Of a DNA stretch of 10,000 nt, positions 5,192-10,000 are shown in pieces. The stretch is from Baffinella frigidus (taxonomy: Eukaryota > Cryptophyceae > Cryptomonadales > Baffinellaceae). The position numbers and the translations under genes are program-made. The notes below the pieces were generated by a model that saw only the letters and a program-made list of their open reading frames with translations, was not told the DNA's origin and searched no databases. The stretch lies in NCBI GenBank assembly GCA_026770585.1, contig MU646489.1:93916-103915 (forward strand), in the 5' to 3' direction. Every line of letters begins with the position of its first letter. Position 1 is the stretch's first letter.

Positions 5192-5297
5192 TCGGTTACT
5201 TTACAAAAAAACGCCACCTCTCTCCACGCGAATCGCTTTACAAAAACGGCCCTCGCTCCGCATCAGTTGCTTTACACCAACAGCCTCCTCTCTCCCC
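5192..5297 (+). repeat. Degenerate tandem repeat, three units
   Basis: Units contain GTTACTTTACAAAAAAACG, ATCGCTTTACAAAAACGGCC and GTTGCTTTACACCAACAGCC, each followed by a CTCTCTCC- or CTCGCTCC-type end, with a period of about 35-40 bp. They are diverged and lie directly before telomere-like DNA at 5298-5353. Confidence 0.5.
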
Positions 5298-5353
5298 GTA
5301 AACCCTCAACCAAATCCCGAAACCCTCAACCCCTAAACCCCGAACACCAAACG
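5298..5353. repeat. Decayed telomere-like tract
   Basis: CCCGTAAACCCTCAACCAAA and later CCCTCAACCCCTAAACCCC are C-strand units with many variants. Confidence 0.75.
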
Positions 5354-5394
5354 CAGGTGGCGTAACAGGATGCGGCGGCGGCCCTCCTTCTCGA

Positions 5395-5419
5395 CCGTCT
5401 CGCAAGAGCTCTGGGTCTA
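5395..5419 (+). repeat. Repeat G, left half (interrupted copy 1)
   Basis: GTCTCGCAAGAGCTCTGGGTC matches the start of intact repeat G copies at 5929 and 6576, but is followed by the telomeric tract rather than CTCACCAAAGA. The missing right half resumes at 5613. Confidence 0.6.
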
Positions 5420-5612
5420 CACCCTAAACCCTGAAACATGAACCCTAAACCCCAAACCCTAAACACTAAACACTAAACCCTAAACCCTAAACCCTAAACC
5501 CTAAACCCTAAACCCTAAACCCTAAACACTAAACCCCAAACCCTAAATCCCAAACCCCACACCCTAAACCCTAAACCCTAAACCCCAAACCCTAAACCCT
5601 AATCTCAAAACC
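5420..5612. repeat. Longest interstitial telomere tract, inside repeat G
   Basis: About 190 bases of C-strand units. The centre (5471-5525) is a run of exact CCCTAAA, with variants CCCCAAA, CACTAAA and CCCCACA toward both sides. GGTC borders both ends (about 5415-5418 and 5614-5617), consistent with a small duplication or microhomology at insertion. Confidence 0.9.
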
Positions 5613-5660
5613 AGGTCCTCACGAAAGACCTCCTCGTGGACCCCTCGGCGTAGGAGAGAC
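5613..5660 (+). repeat. Repeat G, right half (interrupted copy 1)
   Basis: GGTCCTCACGAAAGACCTCC, TCGTGGACCCC and GGCGTAG correspond to the right part of repeat G at 5941-5983. It is followed by AGAGACCTGTAT units and ACCAACACGGCCGCCATG at 5699-5716, which recur at 5870-5904. Confidence 0.6.
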
Positions 5661-5744
5661 CTGTATTAATAGGAGATACGGGAGAGACCTGTATCCATAC
5701 CAACACGGCCGCCATGTATCAACCCCCGCCGAGGCTGTGGCCGA
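5661..5744 (+). repeat. GAGACCTGT / ACACGGCCGCCATG direct repeat, copy 1
   Basis: GAGACCTGTAT occurs twice, followed by CATACCAACACGGCCGCCAT and a CCCCCGCCGAGGCTGTG end. The second copy at 5870-5928 follows the first family D element, so the element lies between two copies of the same host repeat. Confidence 0.65.
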
Positions 5745-5867
5745 GTACAGGGGTACCTCGCTCATAAGAAACGCCCACCCCCCTAGCGTCAGCATAGGGC
5801 CCCATGCATAGGCCTGCTGTAGGGTCCTAGGGGGGGGCAGTTTCGTATGAGCGAGGTACCCCTGTAC
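5745..5867. mobile_element. MITE-like hairpin element, family D, copy 1
   Basis: The arms 5745-5786 and 5826-5867 begin GTACAGGGGTACCTCGCTCA and pair over about 42 bases with few mismatches. The inner parts are C and G runs ending at CCTAGG, and the centre is a GGGCCCC/CCTAGG-rich stretch. Three copies lie within 515 bp. No protein is encoded; the translated arm MSEVPLYR is a by-product of the inverted repeat. Confidence 0.85.
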
Positions 5868-5869
5868 AG

Positions 5870-5983
5870 AAGAGACCTGTGTTCATACCAACACGGCCGC
5901 CATGCATGCACCCCCACCGATGCTGTGTCTCCCGAGAGCTCTGAATCCTCACCAAAGATCTCCTCGTGGCCCCCCCGCCGTAG
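5870..5983 (+). repeat. ACACGGCCGCCATG copy 2 and repeat G copy 2
   Basis: GAGACCTGTGTTCATACC and AACACGGCCGCCATG are followed by TCTCCCGAGAGCTCTGAATC, CTCACCAAAGATCTCCTCGT and CCCCCCGCCGTAG. This is an uninterrupted repeat G, the reference for the split copy at 5395-5660. Confidence 0.65.
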
Positions 5984-5993
5984 CCTGGGTCCC

Positions 5994-6115
5994 TACAGGG
6001 GTGCCTCGCTCATAAGAAACCGCGCCCCCCCCTGAGATCACCCTAGGGCCCTAGGCATAGGCCTATTGTAGGGTCCTAGGGGGGGGGGGGTTCTTATGAG
6101 CGAGGTACCCCAGTA
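5994..6115. mobile_element. MITE-like hairpin element, family D, copy 2
   Basis: Begins TACAGGGGTGCCTCGCTCAT and ends ATGAGCGAGGTACCCCAGTA, with C and G runs inside the arms and a CCCTAGGGCCCTAGG palindrome in the centre. CTGGGTCCCTACA occurs just before it and again just after it (6118-6130), so element and flank may have been copied as a unit. Confidence 0.85.
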
Positions 6116-6137
6116 GGCTGGGTCCCTACAGTCGATC

Positions 6138-6257
6138 TGCAGGGGTACCTCGCTTATAAGAAACCGCCCCCCCCTTGCACCCTACAGTAGGACCATGCCA
6201 GGGTCCTATGGTGGTCCTAGGGGGGGGGGCGTTTCTTATGAGCGAGGTACCCCTGTA
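6138..6257. mobile_element. MITE-like hairpin element, family D, copy 3
   Basis: Begins TGCAGGGGTACCTCGCTTAT and ends TTATGAGCGAGGTACCCCTGTA. The arms are like copies 1 and 2, but the centre differs (CCCTACAGTAGGACCATG), showing that the arms are better conserved than the interior. Confidence 0.85.
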
Positions 6258-6311
6258 ATGGCCCGGCCGTGGAGCCTCTTTTTCCCGAGGCGGGCCCGTC
6301 TAGGACCCAGT

Positions 6312-6424
6312 CCTTTTTAGGTCCTTTAGGTTTTAAATGCTCCCAACTTGGCCCAACGACACGCCTTTCCGTAGAAACGATCTGCATAAAAAGCATTTTT
6401 GCTTTCGGATCGCGTTTAGTGCTC
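6312..6424 (+). repeat. CCTTTAGGT repeat R, copy 1
   Basis: TTTTTAGGTCCTTTAGGTTT, CTCCCAACTTGGCCCAACGA, CACGCC, CCGTAGAAACGATCTGC and ATTTTTGCTTTCGGATCGCG match the order of R copies at 8051 and 8188. The tail after GTTTAG differs. The minus strand is open and reads ERRVVGPSWEHLKPKGPK, as in the other copies. Confidence 0.75.
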
Positions 6425-6486
6425 ACATCCCGCTCTGTAACACCCCTGAGAAACGGCCAGCTTAATGGTTGTTGATAAATATTTTC

Positions 6487-6629
6487 AGGAAAGATCTCCT
6501 CGTGAATCCCCCCATTAAAAGGCGCATGGACTCTTGGATCACTCAACTTAAGGCTCGAGCGTAAGAAAGAACCAGAAGCAAGAGCTCTGGGTCCTCGCAC
6601 AAGACCCATGCGTGGATCCCCCGCCGTGG
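6487..6629. repeat. Spacer with repeat G fragments
   Basis: AGGAAAGATCTCCTCGTGAA and CCCCCCATT at 6487-6513 and AGCAAGAGCTCTGGGTCCTC with CCCCCGCCGTGGCC at 6578-6629 are repeat G pieces. The sequence between them is unrecognised and no gene is seen. Confidence 0.5.
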
Positions 6630-6660
6630 CCACACAGCGGGCTACGAAGGGATTTTTGGT
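6630..6660 (+). mobile_element. Family A element, isolated left end
   Basis: CCACACAGCGGGCTACGAAG and GGATTTTTGG match the family A terminal repeat nearly perfectly, but the interior and the opposite end of the family are not recognisable downstream. It is a truncated copy or the end of a diverged, longer relative; the next 200 bases hold a separate inverted repeat (6743-6841). Confidence 0.6.
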
Positions 6661-6742
6661 GGCTCAACCACTCAGAATCGGTAAGGATGTAGCCCCGGAA
6701 GGACTGCCGTGACGGCGCGAAGTGTCCATCACGAGCTGCTAT

Positions 6743-6841
6743 CCCTTAAGTGGCGAGTAGGCTTTTACACCCTACCGTAGGGCCCCAAGACCTGCCTAGG
6801 ACCTGTAGAGGGTCCTTTAAGACCCCCTTCCCACTTAAGGG
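6743..6841. repeat. CCCTTAAGTGG inverted repeat
   Basis: CCCTTAAGTGG (6743-6753) and CCACTTAAGGG (6831-6841) are exact complements 77 bases apart. The interior holds CCCTACCGTAGGG and GGACCTGTAGAGGGTCC palindromes like those inside families A and D, so it may be a related foldback. Confidence 0.55.
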
Positions 6842-6859
6842 TTAGACAGTGTGTATGAT

Positions 6860-7419
6860 TCGGTGTTGCTTTGGTGCTTTGCATTGACCTCACATCTACT
6901 CCCACTCCTACCTCGACAAAAATGGAATTCTCCGAAGTTACTTTACTGATGTTTTGCCGTCCCGAAGCGGTGTCTTTTTGTTTCAAGACATTCTAGTTAA
7001 CTCCCGCTGATGACCCACTCGGGACATTACGAAAAACCGCAGCCCCTTATATTCAGTGTAACGTGACCAACAATTGCTGACTTTTGGCGAGTTTCCTAAG
7101 AAACAATCCAACAAATGACCTTAGATGGTGGTTTTTCGTAGTCTTCCGAGTGGACGCTGGAACGTTTCTTTTCTACGATTCCGGTTTTGGGGGAGCTCCG
7201 ATTCCAGTTCCCCGCCCAGCCAGAAGGCGAAGAGAAGAAACAAAAACAACCGCTCGTCACCCAACGCTGAAAAGATGTCCTCCGCACTGCAGGGTGGGTA
7301 GGGGTGAAAGAGCGCTGATCACCGAGACAAAAGTCGAGAGTCAGACGTTTCAAAGCAAAAGTGGAACCTCCGTTACCTTAAGTAATGAGGAAGAATGGCA
7401 CTGCTCAGCCTTCCACTAT
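6860..7419. other. Unrecognised stretch
   Basis: No repeat match and no recognisable gene in 560 bases. A + frame open over 7084-7449 lacks an ATG at its left end, runs into the family A element at its right end and shows no domain. Composition is moderate in GC with no telomere-like tract. It could hold unrecognised exons. Confidence 0.3.
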
Positions 7420-7581
7420 CCACACAGCGGACTTCGAAGGGATTTCTGAATAACCCTTAAGCGATGAAACCTACAACTCTACGGTAGGCAATCCGTAGGG
7501 ACATATGGGGTTTCCAACGATCAAGGTAACGGAAAGGTGGCCCGATTTGGGCCAAAAATCCCTTCGTAGCCCGCTGTGTGG
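7420..7581 (-). mobile_element. MITE-like inverted-repeat element, family A, copy 2
   Basis: Begins CCACACAGCGGACTTCGAAG and ends CTTCGTAGCCCGCTGTGTGG. Read on the minus strand it aligns end to end with 159-310, with two small gaps (about 8 and 1-2 bases) and scattered changes. The terminal inverted repeats of about 26 bp are better preserved than in copy 1, so this is probably the younger copy. Confidence 0.85.
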
Positions 7582-7825
7582 CGAGCGAGGAGGAACTTTA
7601 CCTGACGCCAGACCCGGATTCCGGCCTTTGCTGTCTTCCGCGCCGGGTTCGCTCGAGAGCGGTGTTTTTCAGCAGGTCAAATTCCCAAATTTGAACCCTG
7701 GCCGAGGGAAATGGCCAAAAACCAGCCTCGATTTGATCGACTTCGGAGAACTCCGAATGCTCGGACCGTTCGACATCCTCTGGGCTCTGAGATGGGTTGC
7801 ACGCGCTCCTCCGGGGGGTCGGTGC
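7582..7825 (+). other. Unrecognised segment between element A and repeat R
   Basis: GC-rich single-copy sequence in which a + frame stays open, reading SSAPGSLESGVFQQVKFPN and then LIDFGELRMLGPFDILW before reaching repeat R. No start codon belongs to it, since the frame begins within the mobile element. It may be a coding remnant or chance. Confidence 0.3.
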
Positions 7826-7910
7826 CCTTTAGGTCCTTGAGGTTCTTCGAGCTCCCAATATGGGCGGACACTGGAACTTATTAGCAGAAAAGCCTTGCTT
7901 CCTTTCACAT
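7826..7910 (+). repeat. CCTTTAGGT repeat R, copy 2 (divergent subfamily)
   Basis: CCTTTAGGTCCTTGAGGTTC, GAGCTCCCAATATGGGCGGA and CACTGGAAC resemble the copy at 9592 (CCTTTAGGTTCTTG, ACTCCCACCATAGACGGACA) more than the 8051 copies, indicating two subfamilies. The right part is poorly preserved. Confidence 0.55.
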
Positions 7911-8050
7911 TACAGCCACGGGTTCTGGCGTGTCAAACGCATCGGGGCAGCGCGGCGCGCCCCCTTCCCAGCCCCCGATGTCAAGAGATCAGGGATTTTG
8001 TGTGCAAATCCGAAAAACCCCGCAAAAAGGGGGTAAATTTTAAAGAAATT

Positions 8051-8187
8051 CCTTTAGGTCCTTTAGGTTTTAATTTCTCCCAACATACGCCAACGACAAG
8101 CCCTTCTGTAGAAAGGACTGCAGGAAAAGCATTTTTGCTTTCGGATCGCGTTTAGCTCTCCAGTGCAGAGGCTCGTGAAGAGGGGAT
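8051..8187 (+). repeat. CCTTTAGGT repeat R, copy 3
   Basis: A full 137-bp unit: CCTTTAGGTCCTTTAGGTTT, AATTTCTCCCAACATACGCC, AACGACAAGCCCTTCTGTAG, GCATTTTTGCTTTCGGATCG, CTCTCCAGTGCAGAGGCTCG and TGAAGAGGGGAT. It is followed head to tail by copy 4. The head is itself a duplicated 9-mer. Confidence 0.85.
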
Positions 8188-8325
8188 CCTTTAGGTCCTT
8201 TAGGTTTTAATTTCTCCCAACATAGGCCAACGACACGCCGTTCCGTAGCAGGGATCTGCAGAGAAGGCATTTTTGCTCTCGGATCGCGATTAGCTCTCCA
8301 GTGCAGAGGCTCGTGAAGAGGGGAT
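8188..8325 (+). repeat. CCTTTAGGT repeat R, copy 4
   Basis: A 138-bp tandem neighbour of copy 3, nearly identical in head and tail and more variable in the centre (CGTTCCGTAGCAGGGATCTG). The minus strand is open through both units with the same frame. Confidence 0.85.
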
Positions 8326-8421
8326 AAAGGGTGGTTCTCTTGGGGTGGGTGAAGGTATGCGATACCGCTCCCATGCTCACTTACACGCACCGAACCCAAG
8401 TTATTTCGTCAGCCTTGGGAT

Positions 8422-8480
8422 CCTTTAGGTCCTTTAGGTTTTAATTTCTCCCAACATATGCCAACGACACGCCCTTCCGG
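8422..8480 (+). repeat. CCTTTAGGT repeat R, copy 5, truncated
   Basis: The head and CTCCCAACATATGCCAACGA, CACGCCCTTCCGG are present and then the similarity stops, 12 bases before the family C element at 8492. The 96 bases between copies 4 and 5 are unique. Confidence 0.75.
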
Positions 8481-8491
8481 GATATTGTCGA

Positions 8492-8681
8492 TCTGGGCTC
8501 CGCGCGGAAAAAATCGAGGTCAGGTCAGCAACATTTTTTCATTTTTTTGTCTTTTTGTGTTATCTTATGGGTGGGAGATGCTATTTTGAGATAAAAATCA
8601 TGCCTAAGATAGCATAAAAGTCATTTTTTTGGAAATTTTTCTGATTTCCTGACCTGACCTCGATTCCGCGCGAAGCCCAGA
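8492..8681 (-). mobile_element. MITE-like inverted-repeat element, family C, copy 2
   Basis: Begins TCTGGGCTCCGCGCGGAA and ends TTCCGCGCGAAGCCCAGA, with TCGAGGTCAGGTCAG and its complement just inside. Arms pair imperfectly through most of the element, around T-rich runs. ATGCCTAAGATAGCAT at 8600-8615 matches the ATGCTATCTTATGCA core of 3930-4165 on the other strand. The termini differ from copy 1, so it is a relative, not a recent copy. Confidence 0.75.
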
Positions 8682-9107
8682 CACTTATTGACTTTATTCG
8701 AAAGTGAGAATGCACGGTGCAAGAATTGAGGCGAGGTGATCGACAATAGCGGCCAAAACGGTACTTTTTGGGGAACTCCGTTTTTTTGTTTTCGGAGACC
8801 TCCACGCGACGCTGGGCTGTGTAGTAAACACGGTGAAAAACTTGAAAACTGACGACCTCTTTTCGGGTCGTCCACGTGTAGTAAATTCTTTTTTTTGGTA
8901 TGGGCTGGAAAAGTTAAGTCGTCCCAAAATTCAATTCCTGGTACTAAATTCAAGAATGAGCCTTGCCGTCCGGAATACGGACGTGCGTCCATCTACTCGA
9001 CCAATTTGTACTACAAAGTGCCAAATAATAGAAGGACTCATCTGGATTTGGGTCACAGCTCGTCGTCGAGTGGCTCCGACATCCGAGATCCGATCGACAT
9101 CCTCCTG
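8682..9107. other. Upstream region of the 9108 gene
   Basis: No repeat family from elsewhere in the window enters here. Small hairpins occur at about 8850-8872 (GACGACC/GGGTCGTC) and 8967-8986 (CGTCCG/CGGACG), and GTGTAGTAAA occurs at 8818 and 8875. The frame of the gene stays open upstream to 8895, but that extension lacks any signal-like sequence. I cannot identify a promoter or a trans-spliced-leader relic. Confidence 0.35.
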
Positions 9108-9554
9108 ATGAGGAACCTCTGTTTCATCTGCACGCTCCTCGTAACGCTGGGAGCCACCGCGATCTCAGCCTTTTCTGTCCCTGCAGCTCGTGCGGCTCTG
9201 CGCCTCAGCCTTGGTGGAGCAGCGTCGTGTCCAGCGGAGAAGAGGCTGGGCGCTGTTCCGCCCCGAGCACGCAGCCAGGCAGCCAGGCTCGCCATGAACT
9301 GGGCGGATCCTGACTGGAGTTGGGGATACGGCGTCGGCAAGGCCCACGACTCGGCATCCGTGCTGCGAAGCGCCCTCTCTTCCGAGGAGAGCCGTACCAA
9401 GTGGATCCAGGCTCTGCTCGTTGACGAGAAGCTGGAGTGGGAGGTGGTGAAGCTCTGCCTCGCGCTCCAGTGGCAGCGGGCTGCGCGGGAGGGGCGCGAT
9501 GGGGGGACGGGAGGCTTCGGGGACATCCTGGAGAGGCTGGTGGACTGCAAGTGA
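9108..9554 (+). CDS. Short secreted or plastid-targeted protein of unknown function
   Basis: 148 residues. Residues 3-20 are hydrophobic (LCFICTLLVTLGATAIS) and followed by A|FSVPAARA, a signal peptide whose predicted cleavage leaves phenylalanine first. That F, with proline nearby, followed by a basic, alanine- and serine-rich stretch without acidic residues apart from E44 (about 22-61), is the known bipartite import signal of complex red-derived plastids. The start at residue 1 is chosen because the frame upstream (open to 8895) would bury this signal. The likely mature part (62-148) begins MNWADPDWSWGYGVGKAHD and has an acidic helical part with WIQALL and a VVKLCLALQWQRA helix. It is tryptophan-rich, with no catalytic motif I recognise; it resembles, from memory and unverified, uncharacterised small algal proteins. 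No intron is needed. Its GC content is higher than the DNA upstream. An R repeat begins 38 bases after the stop. I am fairly sure it is a gene, less sure of plastid location. Confidence 0.75.
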   Translation: MRNLCFICTLLVTLGATAISAFSVPAARAALRLSLGGAASCPAEKRLGAVPPRARSQAARLAMNWADPDWSWGYGVGKAHDSASVLRSALSSEESRTKWIQALLVDEKLEWEVVKLCLALQWQRAAREGRDGGTGGFGDILERLVDCK

Positions 9555-9591
9555 GAGCCTGCCCAGCCCAGCTGCCCTGTGATCTCGAAAG

Positions 9592-9702
9592 TCCTTCAGG
9601 TCCTTTAGGTTCTTGAAACTCCCACCATAGACGGACACCGGATCTGGTTCTGCAGGATGGCCCTGTTCCCTTTCGGATCGCATCAAGCCCCCCGGTGGAG
9701 AG
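9592..9702 (+). repeat. CCTTTAGGT repeat R, copy 6 (divergent subfamily)
   Basis: CCTTCAGGTCCTTTAGGTTC, ACTCCCACCATAGACGGACA, GATCTGGTTCTGCAGGATGG and CCCTTTCGGATCGCATC follow the R order. It lies in the 3' flank of the gene and may form part of its 3' untranslated region. The closest copy in the window is 7826-7910. Confidence 0.7.
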
Positions 9703-9775
9703 CACCCCCCCTCCCCGTAACTCTTAAAATATTCATGCGGAGCGTCTGACCTGCTCCCAACGCCGGCGGCAGGTT

Positions 9776-9926
9776 CATCCGGGGACATGTTTAATTTAAA
9801 AGAAAATGGATCCCTATGTGTTCATAGGAGTTGGGAGAAGATTACTTAGGGCCCTTAGTAAATTTAGTTAGGGCAGAATCCGGTTTGATAGTCCATTTTC
9901 TTTCAAATTAAACATGTTCCCGGATG
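9776..9926. mobile_element. Inverted-repeat element, family E, possible introner
   Basis: Terminal inverted repeats of 35 bp (9776-9810 and 9892-9926) begin CATCCGGGGACATG and differ at only a few positions; the interior holds a CCTATGTGTTCATAGG hairpin. AGGT lies on both sides (9771-9774 and 9928-9931). Reading AG|GTTCATCC at the left and GGATGGAG|GT at the right gives a 157-base intron (9773-9929) with canonical ends. Intron-generating MITE-like elements are known in some algae. That it is an intron is inference; that it is an inverted-repeat element is seen directly. Confidence 0.75.
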
Positions 9927-9929
9927 GAG

Positions 9930-10000
9930 GTACGAGGGGAGCGACGACACGGACGACCTGCTGTACATGGAGGCTGGAAGAGGGACTATTTTAAATTTGG
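9930..10000 (+). CDS. Possible partial exon at the right edge
   Basis: Directly after the family E element a frame reads YEGSDDTDDLLYMEAGRG and stays open to the window end. It is acidic and protein-like, but only about 23 codons are visible and a second frame is open too. In the matching phase the sequence before the element has a TGA at 9747-9749, so any upstream exon in this window would be at most about 23 bases. It could instead be a first exon starting at the internal ATG (9967). Confidence 0.3.

Noticed and set aside
5847-6035. 62-residue + frame starting MSEVPLYR
   Set aside because: It begins in the arm of family D copy 1 and ends in the arm of copy 2; it is a repeat translation.
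6217-6633. 138-residue minus-strand frame
   Set aside because: It is composed of family D arm, repeat R and repeat G sequence; the shared peptide with other R copies reflects the repeat.
7084-7449. 121-residue + frame
   Set aside because: There is no ATG at the left end, no recognisable domain, and its end lies inside the family A element.
9165-9788. Long minus-strand frames opposite the 9108 gene (207, 166 and 165 residues)
   Set aside because: They arise from the high GC content of the real gene, one runs through repeat R, and none has a signal, domain or plausible composition.
1-10000. tRNA, rRNA or a dinoflagellate spliced-leader relic
   Set aside because: By eye I found no tRNA-like box pair, no rRNA signature and no clear spliced-leader match; a covariance-model scan was not possible.

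Overview
This is nuclear, eukaryotic, repeat-dominated DNA of subtelomeric character. Tracts of the 7-base telomere-type repeat CCCTAAA/TTTAGGG, both clean and degenerate, occur at 1-66, 640-722, 751-799, 1312-1340, 1875-1947, 1985-2029, 2341-2389, 4779-4903, 4961-4991, 5298-5353 and 5420-5612, in both orientations. The TTTAGGG type is known from plants, green algae and several protist algae (dinoflagellates and chromerids among them). The one convincing gene (9108-9554) encodes a short protein with a signal peptide followed by a phenylalanine at the predicted cleavage site and a basic leader. That is the bipartite plastid-import signal of algae with a red-derived complex plastid. I therefore infer a unicellular alga with a secondary plastid, perhaps a dinoflagellate or chromerid, with stramenopile or cryptophyte not excluded. 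I see no prokaryotic gene organisation, no rRNA and no tRNA.

Layout. 1-800: degenerate telomeric DNA, a repeated GC-rich motif, GGTCAAACC-type hairpins and a 152-bp inverted-repeat element. 800-2090: seven copies of a roughly 70-110 bp subtelomeric repeat, most of the early ones headed by degenerate telomere DNA; the last is split by a telomeric insertion. 2086-2920: GC-rich repeats (CTCGACTGGCACCTCGC type), a GATA microsatellite fused to TTTAGGG repeats, and an AT microsatellite. 3260-3436: a near-perfect 177-bp foldback. 3613-3861: a duplicated exon-like segment. 3930-4165: a 236-bp inverted-repeat element. 4431-4740: a palindrome and four GTGTCCGCAGGGG repeats. 4779-5612: the longest telomeric tracts. 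5745-6257: three copies of a roughly 120-bp hairpin element. 6312-8480: dispersed copies of a CCTTTAGGT-headed repeat, a second full copy of the first inverted-repeat element (7420-7581) and a relative of the 3930 element (8492-8681). 9108-9554: the gene. 9592-9702: another CCTTTAGGT repeat just after its stop. 9776-9926: an inverted-repeat element with plausible splice sites, followed by a possible exon running off the window.

There is no operon or pathway here. The window's content is mainly short non-autonomous mobile elements (at least five inverted-repeat families, none with a transposase) nested in telomere-derived and subtelomeric repeats. The most interesting points are telomeric blocks that split otherwise recognisable repeat copies at 1985-2029 and 5420-5612, and the element at 9776-9926, which looks like an intron-generating element (introner). 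Most of the open frames I judged to be chance translations of repeats.
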